A stretch of 13,058 nt of DNA from the NCBI GenBank assembly GCA_964342835.1, contig CAYFGJ010000024.1, positions 1-13,058 of the forward strand. Direction: 5' to 3'. The position numbers and the translations under genes were made by a program. A model generated the notes under the pieces. The model was not told where the DNA came from. It was given only the letters and a program-made list of their open reading frames with translations, and searched no databases. Positions 1 to 6,558 of this stretch are shown piece after piece. This stretch comes from GCA-2716945 sp964342835 (GTDB lineage Bacteria > Pseudomonadota > Gammaproteobacteria > GCA-002705445 > GCA-002716945). Numbering within the stretch: the stretch's first letter is position 1; each line of letters opens with the position of its first letter.

Positions 1-11
1 TTTGATAGTTA

Positions 12-647
12 CTATACTAATTTATTGATCAGCTCGCCTATTCCTTCTACAGAAATCTGAATAGTATCCCCTTCATTCATTGGGCCTAATCCAGAATTTG
101 TGCCACAAGCAATAATATCATCTGGTAATAATGTCATATCTTTAGAGATATAACTTACAATTTCAAAAACGTTGAAGAACATGTCGCTTGTATTATAATC
201 CTGGACAATTTTTCCATTCAGCTTCGATTGAACCTGAACATTTGTTGGATCTATTTCTGTAGCAATACATGGTCCGAATATTCCAAAAGTATCAAAACTC
301 TTAGCGCGCGTCCATTGATCAAATGTTGAATCCTTTTTGACCAAATTCATAGCTGTTACATCGTTAACACACGTATAACCAAGAATATAATCATTTGCGT
401 TTTCTACTTCAACATCTTTGCATTCTTTTCCAATAACAATTCCTATTTCCCCTTCGTAAAATATATCTTCAGAATAAAATTTTGGTCTTTTAATTTCGTC
501 TCCAGATTCTATAACGCTCGAAATTGATTTATTGATATATAGCGGATTTTTTGGCTTATTAAGTCCCTTCTCAGTAGCTAATGTTTTATAATTATTCCAT
601 AAAGCTAATATTTTGCTAGGTTTGAGTTTTTTAGATATATTAGTCAT
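12..647 (-). CDS. Fumarylacetoacetate hydrolase (FAH) family protein
   Basis: This 211-residue protein matches the single-domain FAH family, which includes Mg/Mn-dependent C-C hydrolases, decarboxylases, acylpyruvate hydrolases and 2-hydroxyhepta-2,4-dienedioate isomerases. The metal-ligand pattern is visible as EGE at residues 65-67 (E65, E67) followed by D96 in the VNDVTA segment. The family hallmarks RAKSFDTFGIFGP (about 114-126) and GTNSGLG plus GDTIQISVEGIGEL near the C-terminus are also present. The histidine that often precedes the first Glu pair is replaced by Phe-Tyr. Length is typical for the short bacterial form, and there is no signal peptide, so it is cytosolic. The ATG at 647 is used because the alignable region begins soon after it. 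It is divergent from the GT9 gene across a 56-base spacer. The exact substrate cannot be read from sequence; an acylpyruvate or oxaloacetate-type substrate is only a family-level guess. Confidence 0.85.
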   Translation of the reverse strand: MTNISKKLKPSKILALWNNYKTLATEKGLNKPKNPLYINKSISSVIESGDEIKRPKFYSEDIFYEGEIGIVIGKECKDVEVENANDYILGYTCVNDVTAMNLVKKDSTFDQWTRAKSFDTFGIFGPCIATEIDPTNVQVQSKLNGKIVQDYNTSDMFFNVFEIVSYISKDMTLLPDDIIACGTNSGLGPMNEGDTIQISVEGIGELINKLV

Positions 648-648
648 C

Positions 649-676
649 TTGTGTTTTTTAAATAGAATACTATATT
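649..676 (+). promoter_or_regulatory. Possible promoter for the GT9 gene
   Basis: TTGTGT (649-654) and TATATT (671-676) are separated by 16 bases and lie 27 bases before the GT9 start codon. The -35 element matches the sigma-70 consensus in only three of six positions, and the spacer is AT-rich throughout, so chance matches are likely. It is listed because the 56-base divergent gap must carry promoters for at least one of the two flanking genes. No Shine-Dalgarno sequence precedes the GT9 ATG, only an A-run. Confidence 0.25.
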
Positions 677-703
677 AAGAGAATAATTTTAAACTAAAAA
701 AAA

Positions 704-1717
704 ATGAAAAAAAAGAAAAGAGTGTTAATTATTAGATGTGGTCTATTGGGTGATACAGTAGATGCAACTTCAGTAATAAATCCAATTAGAGAATTCTATG
801 GAGAAAGTGTTGAAATTGATTGGGTATCAAAACCTGAAAGCTCACAGCTCTTTGAGTTAGATAAAAGAATAAATAATGTTTATGTGCTAAAACACACCAA
901 ATTACCATTTATATTAAATCTACATAAATTTTTGATTATTCTAAACTCATTGTTTAAGCCATATGATTTAATTTTAAACTTAGAAATTGGAAATAAATTT
1001 AATGACCTTGTTAGATATACTCGCTCACATCATAAAATAGGTATGCCTTTTAAATTGGTAAATGATGATATTTTCAAAGAACATAGAGTAGATCATCAAT
1101 TAAGAATTCTGAATGAATTTTTTTCAAAATATAATAAAAAAAATGCAATTCCTTCTATTATAGGGAAACAAAAGCAAGATCTAGAGAATAAATTTCCACT
1201 AAAAGAAAAATATATTGTACTTTGTCCAACAAATAGTCATTTTGAGAATGAAAATTATCGAGGGTACAGAGCATGGCCAATAAACAACTGGTTAGAACTC
1301 ATAAAAAAAATACTAGAACAAACAGAACTTAATATATTGTTGGTAGGTAGCAAAAATGAAGAAAAATATTTTAAGAATTTTTATCCATTAAGAAAAAGGG
1401 TGTATGACTTGTGTGGGAAAACTACAGTTTCAGATCTTATTACTATTATGAAATTTTCAGAATATGTCGTTGCAACAGATAGTGGCAGTGTTCATATCGC
1501 AGGAGCGTCTGCAAAAAATATTATTTCTATTCATGGGCCAACAAATTATTATCAATCTGCACCTTATAAAACTTCTAAAAATAATATAAAAATAGCTTCA
1601 CTAAACCTTAAATGTAGCCCTTGTTATGATACGCAAGCAATTAAAGAGTGTCCCATAAATAAATGTATGCATAATTTAAATGCTGAAACAATTTTTAGTT
1701 ATATAAAAGATTTTTAG
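704..1717 (+). CDS. Glycosyltransferase family 9 (heptosyltransferase-like)
   Basis: This 337-residue protein has the GT-B layout of ADP-heptose:LPS heptosyltransferases. The N-terminal nucleotide-fold strand has RCGLLGDTVDAT (about 11-22), the usual R-x-x-x-x-GD-T acceptor-side motif. The C-terminal half carries the donor-site signature DSGSVHIAGA (259-268) and IHGPTN (276-281). The tail has four cysteines, CSPCYDT, ECP and CM (C304, C307, C316, C321), a pattern common in WaaF/WaaC/RfaF-like enzymes. Length is typical, and it should act at the cytoplasmic face of the inner membrane, adding heptose or a related sugar to the lipid A-core. It is the only plus-strand gene at this end and converges tail to tail with the small membrane protein gene, their stop codons overlapping by four bases. 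Which acceptor is used (inner core or another glycan) cannot be decided. Confidence 0.88.
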   Translation: MKKKKRVLIIRCGLLGDTVDATSVINPIREFYGESVEIDWVSKPESSQLFELDKRINNVYVLKHTKLPFILNLHKFLIILNSLFKPYDLILNLEIGNKFNDLVRYTRSHHKIGMPFKLVNDDIFKEHRVDHQLRILNEFFSKYNKKNAIPSIIGKQKQDLENKFPLKEKYIVLCPTNSHFENENYRGYRAWPINNWLELIKKILEQTELNILLVGSKNEEKYFKNFYPLRKRVYDLCGKTTVSDLITIMKFSEYVVATDSGSVHIAGASAKNIISIHGPTNYYQSAPYKTSKNNIKIASLNLKCSPCYDTQAIKECPINKCMHNLNAETIFSYIKDF

Positions 1718-1965
1718 TTATTTTTCTTTTTAGTTAAAAATCTCTCAATATATTTTAAATTTGATTCGCCAGAATTTTTCTTATAATTCTTTTCTGATAT
1801 TAAGTCTGATAAGTGAGATATTCTTTCTTCAATTTTTTTAGAAATAATTCCATATCTATTAATATCTCTTATAAATAAAATAATTATTACAACTAAAATT
1901 GGAAACATGACTTGAGATGTTACTTTATAGGAATATAAAAATAATTCTAAATAGTTAGTGTCCAT
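1714..1965 (-). CDS. Small single-helix membrane protein, unknown function
   Basis: This 83-residue protein is not recognised as any named family. Residues about 15-32 (core VMFPILVVIIILFI) form one clear transmembrane helix. It is followed by a positively charged, probably cytoplasmic, tail of about 50 residues rich in Lys, Ser and Asn with a predicted helical ISKKIEERISHLSDLISEK stretch. By the positive-inside rule the short N-terminus faces the periplasm. Its ATG at 1965 overlaps the end of the upstream exported-protein gene by 11 bases (ATG...TAA), which suggests translational coupling and a shared role. The tight coupling and sensible membrane topology argue that it is a real gene, not a chance reading frame. 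It could anchor or assist the upstream exported protein, but that is inference. Confidence 0.6.
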   Translation of the reverse strand: MDTNYLELFLYSYKVTSQVMFPILVVIIILFIRDINRYGIISKKIEERISHLSDLISEKNYKKNSGESNLKYIERFLTKKKNN

Positions 1966-2767
1966 TATCTTTTATTTTAGCAATAAATTCATTCATTTGG
2001 ACATCAATAGAGTCTTCTATGAATTTATTTTTATTTCTAGCATCATTTAGACTAATCTGGTTATCTTCATAGGATTTCCAAAGATCAATTCTTTTTAGTA
2101 AGGCATCTTGAGTAATATTATAATGAGCTAATTGATATTTTTTCATTTGTTTTTTGAAGCTATCTAATGTGTTACTTCTACTGTCATGAACACATTGCAA
2201 ATAATGTGATGATTCTTGCAATGTCATGCCTTGATTATTTAATTCTTTTAATCGGGTTTGTCCTTCTGAAGAAAATTCACACTTAACAAATAAATCATAA
2301 GATTTAGCTCTAGCTTCTGCAAAATTATATTCTGGAAATTGATAATATATTGTATCTTCTACTAATTTGTTCTTGTAAGTCAAATCGTGATCCATATTAC
2401 TACTCAAGATTGCTTTTATTTCATTGTTTCCAATAGGCATTTTTTTCATAAAAAATCTTTTGTGATAAATTCTCGTTACAAAATCACCATTTATAAACAA
2501 TTTCACATATCCGCGTGTAGAATTATTATTCCTCATATCTTCTTCTGGAGTTAAATCAAAATTTTTTATTATTGATTCTAATTGATAAAACGAACCTATT
2601 TTATGTAATTTAATTTTAATACTAGGAGTTTTTTCTTGTATCACTTCAATAGTAGGATTGTAGTATTTTTTCCAAAATTCTATTCTGCCTTCATCACCAT
2701 GAGCAGCTACATCAATTGATGAAAACACAAAAGAAAATAAAATTAGAAATTTATTAAAAAAATACAT
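1955..2767 (-). CDS. Exported protein of unknown function with N-terminal His after signal peptide
   Basis: The 270-residue product starts with a signal peptide: a hydrophobic core at about 3-18, then DVAA just before H23. Predicted cleavage after A22 would leave HGDEG as the mature N-terminus. A middle segment at about 86-131 (GYVKLFINGDFVTRIY, then MPIGNNEIKA, then SSNMDHDLTY) resembles the beta-rich pattern of exported domains reading GHxHxYxxGxxxxRxY...G.xxIxVxLNxNDH. Most of the usual histidines are missing here, so this is weak similarity. The C-terminal third is helical and charged. The mature protein has exactly two cysteines (C163, C192), which fits a disulfide and a periplasmic location. 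The gene starts within the stop of the Nudix gene (TAATG) and overlaps the following small membrane protein gene, so the three are probably translated together. I cannot assign a function. Confidence 0.7.
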   Translation of the reverse strand: MYFFNKFLILFSFVFSSIDVAAHGDEGRIEFWKKYYNPTIEVIQEKTPSIKIKLHKIGSFYQLESIIKNFDLTPEEDMRNNNSTRGYVKLFINGDFVTRIYHKRFFMKKMPIGNNEIKAILSSNMDHDLTYKNKLVEDTIYYQFPEYNFAEARAKSYDLFVKCEFSSEGQTRLKELNNQGMTLQESSHYLQCVHDSRSNTLDSFKKQMKKYQLAHYNITQDALLKRIDLWKSYEDNQISLNDARNKNKFIEDSIDVQMNEFIAKIKDNGH

Positions 2768-3333
2768 TATTTTTTTATTATAGTGTGAAAATGAATATCA
2801 ATGTTACCCTTTTCTCTGTCTTTACAATAACATTTTAATGTTTCGGATATTACAGGAAATGCAATATTTCCCCACGGTATCTCACTTTCTTCAAATAATT
2901 TAACATCTTCCATTTCGGCACCAGTAGAGAATTTACCGTCTGTTAAAGAACCGTGATACATTATATAAATTTGACTTATATGGGGTAAACTGCATATTAA
3001 CAAAAGTTTGATATTACTAGATTTGGCCCCTACTTCCTCGTACGTTTCTCTTAAGGCTCCTTCTTCAAGTGTCTCATTATTTTCTAAAAAGCCAGCTGGT
3101 AATGTCCAATATCCGCATCTAGGTTCTGTGGCTCTTTTACATAGCAATATCTTATTGTTATATGTAAGTAGACATCCAGTAACAATTTTTGGGTTCTCAT
3201 AAAATATTATTCCACAAGCATCGCATACAGCTCTTTCTCTATTATCACCTTCTGGAATTTTTATAGAAACTGTTGAACCGCAGTGTGTACAATAATTTTG
3301 CGTTATATTCTGTTTAATCAGATTTTCATTCAT
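2767..3333 (-). CDS. Nudix hydrolase with N-terminal zinc ribbon
   Basis: The 188-residue protein has two parts. An N-terminal zinc ribbon has C15-x2-C18 (YCTHCG) and C37-x2-C40 (VCDACG). A Nudix fold follows, whose box reads GFLENNETLEEGALRETYEEVGA (split here as GFLENNE, then seven residues, then RETYEEVGA) and matches GX5EX7REUXEEXGU except for Thr in place of the aliphatic residue after RE. This architecture occurs in proteobacterial pyrophosphohydrolases acting on ADP-ribose, NADH or other nucleoside diphosphate derivatives; the exact substrate is unknown. The ATG at 3333 is preferred because the zinc ribbon begins soon after it. An in-frame TTG at 3366 would add 11 residues with no family support. 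The stop and the next gene's ATG share one base (TAATG). The spacer to the cold-shock gene holds the 28-base repeats. Confidence 0.87.
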   Translation of the reverse strand: MNENLIKQNITQNYCTHCGSTVSIKIPEGDNRERAVCDACGIIFYENPKIVTGCLLTYNNKILLCKRATEPRCGYWTLPAGFLENNETLEEGALRETYEEVGAKSSNIKLLLICSLPHISQIYIMYHGSLTDGKFSTGAEMEDVKLFEESEIPWGNIAFPVISETLKCYCKDREKGNIDIHFHTIIKK

Positions 3334-3373
3334 TTGAAATCTGATTTTAACATTATCTATGCACAATCACTAT

Positions 3374-3457
3374 TGTACTTGAACGTTTACTGCTCTTTTA
3401 CTGTACTTGAACGTTTACTGCTCTTTTACTGTACTTGAACGTTTACTGCTCTTTTAC
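3374..3457 (-). repeat. Three perfect 28-base direct tandem repeats over the csp 3' end
   Basis: Three identical 28-base units run back to back at 3374-3401, 3402-3429 and 3430-3457 with no spacer. On the minus strand each unit reads GTAAAAGAGCAGTAAACGTT followed by CAAGTACA. The unit at 3430-3457 encodes the last residues of the cold-shock protein (KRAVNVQV), and the stop codon falls at the start of the next unit. The remaining copies are untranslated and sit before the Nudix gene. Because 28 is not a multiple of three, the copies lie in different frames. Identity without any mismatch points to a recent duplication or to an assembly or polymerase artefact. Confidence 0.95.
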
Positions 3458-3617
3458 CTTTTGGGCTCTCTTCTTCGTCATAAGATACTTTATCATTTTC
3501 TTTCAATGTTTGAGATGTATCTGATTGATGAACAAAAATATCTTTGTCGCCTTCATCGGGTTTTATAAATCCAAACCCTTTGACTGAATCGAACCATTTT
3601 ACTATTCCTGATTTCAT
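3426..3617 (-). CDS. Cold-shock-domain protein (CspA family)
   Basis: This 63-residue single-domain protein is a single-stranded nucleic-acid-binding RNA chaperone. It starts MKSGIVKWFD and carries RNP1 as KGFGFIKP (13-20) and RNP2 as DIFVHQS (26-32), with the aromatic residues W8, F15, F17, F28 and H30 expected at the binding face. The C-terminal strand is RAVNVQVQ. The ATG at 3617 is chosen over an in-frame ATG at 3635 because GGAG lies five bases upstream and the family begins at this point. It is slightly shorter than the usual 66-70 residues. The stop codon lies inside the 28-base tandem repeat. A single-copy ancestor would have read CAA TAG where the present gene reads CAG TAA, giving the same protein. 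It is a cytosolic, probably constitutive or cold-responsive protein, downstream of tRNA-Glu. Confidence 0.93.
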   Translation of the reverse strand: MKSGIVKWFDSVKGFGFIKPDEGDKDIFVHQSDTSQTLKENDKVSYDEEESPKGKRAVNVQVQ

Positions 3618-3622
3618 GTTTT

Positions 3623-3626
3623 CTCC
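3623..3626 (-). promoter_or_regulatory. Shine-Dalgarno site that fixes the csp start
   Basis: GGAG lies five bases (AAAAC) before the ATG at 3617, the clearest ribosome binding site in the window. Most other genes here start in A/T-rich leaders with no such motif, which suggests strong translation of the cold-shock protein. It also argues against the upstream in-frame ATG at 3635. Confidence 0.7.
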
Positions 3627-3643
3627 ATGGCTCATATTACTTG

Positions 3644-3649
3644 ATTATA
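3644..3649 (-). promoter_or_regulatory. Possible -10 box for the csp gene
   Basis: A perfect TATAAT lies 26 bases before the chosen csp start. No convincing -35 hexamer sits at the right distance. If used, the leader would be only about 20 bases, too short for the long thermosensing leader of E. coli cspA. The surrounding DNA is very AT-rich, so chance occurrence is quite possible. Confidence 0.25.
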
Positions 3650-3715
3650 AAGATAAAGCAATGGTTCTATGTATAAATATTTCTAATATAAAGTGGAGAG
3701 GAATTAAGGTAATTG

Positions 3716-3728
3716 CGCCAAGGTATAT

Positions 3729-3733
<5 letters not shown>
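3716..3733 (-). repeat. Inverted repeat overlapping the tRNA-Glu 3' end
   Basis: On the minus strand CGCCAA, a six-base loop TATACC and TTGGCG form a perfect 6-bp hairpin. The left arm contains the tRNA discriminator base and encoded CCA; the right arm lies just downstream. There is no T-run after it, so it is not an ordinary intrinsic terminator. It may be a 3'-trailer structure affecting tRNA processing, or coincidence. Confidence 0.6.
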
Positions 3734-3804
<71 letters not shown>

Positions 3805-3841
3805 TAATCAATATTGTCATCAAAGAATAAATAAGTTTTTT

Positions 3842-3871
3842 ATTATACCCAGTAATTTAATAAAATGATAA
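3842..3871 (-). promoter_or_regulatory. Probable promoter of tRNA-Glu
   Basis: On the minus strand TTATCA (3871-3866) and a perfect TATAAT (3847-3842) are separated by 18 bases. Transcription would start near 3835, about 30 bases before the mature tRNA 5' end. The -35 matches four of six consensus positions. There is no GC-rich discriminator of the classic stringent type. Read-through from gltX could also contribute, since I see no terminator between them. Confidence 0.5.
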
Positions 3872-3877
3872 CAAATA

Positions 3878-5233
3878 TTAAGCCTTACTAAATAATCGAA
3901 GATCATTTAATCTTTTCAATGTCTTATCAAAACCAAGAATAAAACTTAGATCATCTATCGAGGGTGCTTTTAGTTTGCCTGTTAATGCGAATCTTATAAT
4001 AGGTCCAACCTCTGAAAATTTTAAATTGAGTTCTTCACAAATATTTTTCGTGATCTTGCTTAAATTATCTTTTTTAGAGAAATCTGTTTTGCCAAATTTA
4101 TCTATTGATTTATCTAATATCGAAATCATAAGATTTTTGTCAAATTTATTTATAATTTCAATATCATATGACAAATTTTCTTCAAAATAATAGGTGAGGC
4201 TTTCAGCAATTTTTTTTAGACTAAATTCTCTTTCTATTCCTAGTTCAAGAATTTTATCCAAATATTCTTTATCTTGAACCTTAATATTTAACTGATTCAT
4301 ATAAGGTAATATCATTTGTCTTATATCGTGAATTTTCATATTTTTTATATAATATTGATTTAACCAATTTAATTTGTCATGGTCAAAAATTGCAGCAGAT
4401 TTAGTTACTCTTTTTAAAGTGAATAATTCTATAAGTTCATCTGTAGAAAAAATTTCTTTATCTCCGTGTGACCAGCCAGTTCTCGCAAGATAATTAATAA
4501 TAGCTTCATTTAGATACCCTTCATCAAAAAAATATTTTATATCAATTGCGCCATGACGTTTTGATAATCTTTTCCCGTCTTTCCCATGTATCATAGGTAA
4601 ATGTGCAAACTTAGGTATATTTGCACCGAAAGCATTAAAAAGATTAATTTGTATAGCTGTATTATTCAAATGATCGTCACCTCTTATTATATGAGAAATT
4701 TGAAATTCTATATCATCAACAACAGATGTTAAATTATAAGTTGGAATACCATTAGAACGTAATATAACTACATCATGAAATGTTTTTGGATCAAAATTAA
4801 TATCTCCATGAATTTCATCATTAACTATAATTTTTTTATGTTTTGGATTTTTAAATCTAATTACATGATTAGGTTTGTTTAATCTATTTTTATACTGGAG
4901 ATCTAAATTTGTATCTTTTGTTTTTTCTGTGATTTCAATTTCATCATAGTAAGCATAGTTTTTTTCTAACAATTCTTCTATTTTATTGATATATTTGTCA
5001 AACCTTTCAGATTGATATGTAATTTTCTTATCTGATGATAATCCTAATCTTGTCAAAGAAGATATTATAGATTGAGAAAATTCGTGAGTACTTCTAGATG
5101 TATCTGTATCATCTATTCTGATAAGAAATTCGCCATTATTATTTTTTGCATATAACCAAGAAAATAATGCAGTTCTTACACCACCAATGTGTAGCCAACC
5201 AGTTGGGCTTGGAGCAAATCTCGTACGAATCAT
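3878..5233 (-). CDS. gltX: Glutamyl-tRNA synthetase
   Basis: This is a 451-residue class I aminoacyl-tRNA synthetase that charges tRNA-Glu with glutamate in the cytosol. The N-terminus RFAPSPTGWLHIGGVRTALF (5-24) contains the HIGH-type motif HIGG at 15-18. The second signature is KRLSKRHGA (221-229), the KMSKS loop. IIRGDDHLNNT (182-192) is the conserved glutamate/ATP-pocket segment. The region after about residue 93, which carries a Cys-rich zinc site in E. coli GluRS, has no cysteines here and is shortened. The C-terminal anticodon-binding helical domain is present but compact; total length is a little below the usual 465-490. The ATG lies two bases after the tldE stop, so it is very likely co-transcribed with the tldD/tldE pair. 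The cognate tRNA follows 73 bases downstream. Confidence 0.97.
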   Translation of the reverse strand: MIRTRFAPSPTGWLHIGGVRTALFSWLYAKNNNGEFLIRIDDTDTSRSTHEFSQSIISSLTRLGLSSDKKITYQSERFDKYINKIEELLEKNYAYYDEIEITEKTKDTNLDLQYKNRLNKPNHVIRFKNPKHKKIIVNDEIHGDINFDPKTFHDVVILRSNGIPTYNLTSVVDDIEFQISHIIRGDDHLNNTAIQINLFNAFGANIPKFAHLPMIHGKDGKRLSKRHGAIDIKYFFDEGYLNEAIINYLARTGWSHGDKEIFSTDELIELFTLKRVTKSAAIFDHDKLNWLNQYYIKNMKIHDIRQMILPYMNQLNIKVQDKEYLDKILELGIEREFSLKKIAESLTYYFEENLSYDIEIINKFDKNLMISILDKSIDKFGKTDFSKKDNLSKITKNICEELNLKFSEVGPIIRFALTGKLKAPSIDDLSFILGFDKTLKRLNDLRLFSKA

Positions 5234-5235
5234 AC

Positions 5236-6558
5236 CTATAACGTCATTTTAAATTCATCAACAATAGCACCTGGCAATGTAGAACTATATGCAGATCTGC
5301 CTTCATATGTACTACAATCCATAAGCATATCTTGATTATTAGTTAAACCAAATAAATTTTCACCCAATATATTATATATAGTTTCATCAAATCTCATTGT
5401 ATTTATTGGACCAATATACTCTCCATCTTTAACTTGAAAACATCCAAATCTAGTCAAACCAGTTACTCTCGCATTATTTTTATCTGAAAAATTTAGATAC
5501 CATAGATTGCTAATGTATATACCATCTTTAAGACATTCAGTTATATTGTCAGAAGGGATATTTCCTGGTTTTATTTCCACAGCAACCGGCGATTCATAAT
5601 ATTCGGCAGCATTATGTTCTACAGAATATTCTAAAGCCGATCTTGGTGATATTAAAGATGTATTATACTGTCCAGATTTAATTAACTCAATTTTTTCAGG
5701 TTTGATGAAACCATCTTCATGAAAGTTCGGAATAATACCACTCGATAAGTCTTCAGTAATTGTCACATCTTTATTTAATCTCTTATCTCCTTTTGTCATT
5801 AAATGTAATGGACTCGATCCAATTCTATTTGCTTTGTAACTAAAACCTCCCCAAGACATCATATCTATTATTTCATTAAGAGCAGCAGGTGATAGATAAA
5901 CTCTTTGTGGGCCTGGTTGAAGTTTAATTTCTTTATTATTTAATACTGATAATTTTAATTTTCCTTCATTAAGTATTTTTATAAACTTATTATGGTCCCA
6001 ATCAATACCAGCATAATTTTGCTTTATAGCTTTATCATTAGAATTATATAATGACCAATCAAAATTAAATGAGGTGCTTTCATGCCAATTAAATTGGCCG
6101 AATGAATTTGCAAAACCTCTGTATATGTTACCCGAAGAAAAAATTCCTACTAATTCATCATTTTTAATATCATCTAATATGTTTTTTATAATTTCTTTAC
6201 TGTTTAGTGTTGATTTACAGTTAGATATAGATGATGATTGATTTTTTTTTGAATAAAGCAAATATGGATCAGCTGATAATTCAGGCATCTCTCGTCTAAG
6301 ATAATTAAGTGATTTTATAAGTGTATCTATATCTCTATCAATATTACCACTTAACCTTATTGATGAAGTATGGATCTTTTTCTTGTAAATTAAACTTAAA
6401 CTTAAATCTAATTGTTTAACATTACCAGCTTGCCTGATTTTTGAATTATTCAATCTGATAAAATTGCTAATTTCTGCATCAAAATTAATAATCATAACTT
6501 CGTCAGCATGAATTTGTTCTAACATTTTTTTTGAAATTTTGTTAAAAAATTCCTTCAT
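5236..6558 (-). CDS. TldE/PmbA-like subunit of a TldD/TldE metallopeptidase
   Basis: This 440-residue protein belongs to the TldD/PmbA (peptidase U62) superfamily. In characterised pairs, TldE is the non-catalytic partner of TldD in a heterodimer that degrades unfolded peptides, cleaves RiPP leaders such as that of microcin B17, and processes CcdA. Visible support is the N-terminal SNFIRLNNSKIRQAG (31-45), the central LQPGPQRVYLSPAALNEII (213-231), and the C-terminal RVTGLTRFGCFQVKDGEYIGP region. The HExxxH motif of the catalytic subunit is absent, as expected for TldE. No signal peptide is seen, so it is cytosolic. Its ATG shares one base with the tldD stop (TAATG), a classic coupling arrangement for heteromer subunits, and gltX follows after two bases. 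Natural substrates in this organism are unknown. Confidence 0.85.
   Translation of the reverse strand: MKEFFNKISKKMLEQIHADEVMIINFDAEISNFIRLNNSKIRQAGNVKQLDLSLSLIYKKKIHTSSIRLSGNIDRDIDTLIKSLNYLRREMPELSADPYLLYSKKNQSSSISNCKSTLNSKEIIKNILDDIKNDELVGIFSSGNIYRGFANSFGQFNWHESTSFNFDWSLYNSNDKAIKQNYAGIDWDHNKFIKILNEGKLKLSVLNNKEIKLQPGPQRVYLSPAALNEIIDMMSWGGFSYKANRIGSSPLHLMTKGDKRLNKDVTITEDLSSGIIPNFHEDGFIKPEKIELIKSGQYNTSLISPRSALEYSVEHNAAEYYESPVAVEIKPGNIPSDNITECLKDGIYISNLWYLNFSDKNNARVTGLTRFGCFQVKDGEYIGPINTMRFDETIYNILGENLFGLTNNQDMLMDCSTYEGRSAYSSTLPGAIVDEFKMTL

Noticed and set aside
1715..1740. Bidirectional terminator between the GT9 gene and the small membrane protein gene
   Set aside because: The stop codons overlap and the T-rich stretch has no hairpin next to it.
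3008..3202. Plus-strand 64-codon open frame inside the Nudix gene
   Set aside because: It is an antisense shadow of a well-supported Nudix box region, with no family similarity.
3374..3457. Repeat array as a CRISPR
   Set aside because: The 28-base units are directly adjacent with no spacers, only three copies exist, and they are made of csp coding sequence. No cas gene is nearby.
3975..4190. Plus-strand 71-codon open frame inside gltX
   Set aside because: It is an antisense shadow of the GluRS C-terminal domain, with no independent support.
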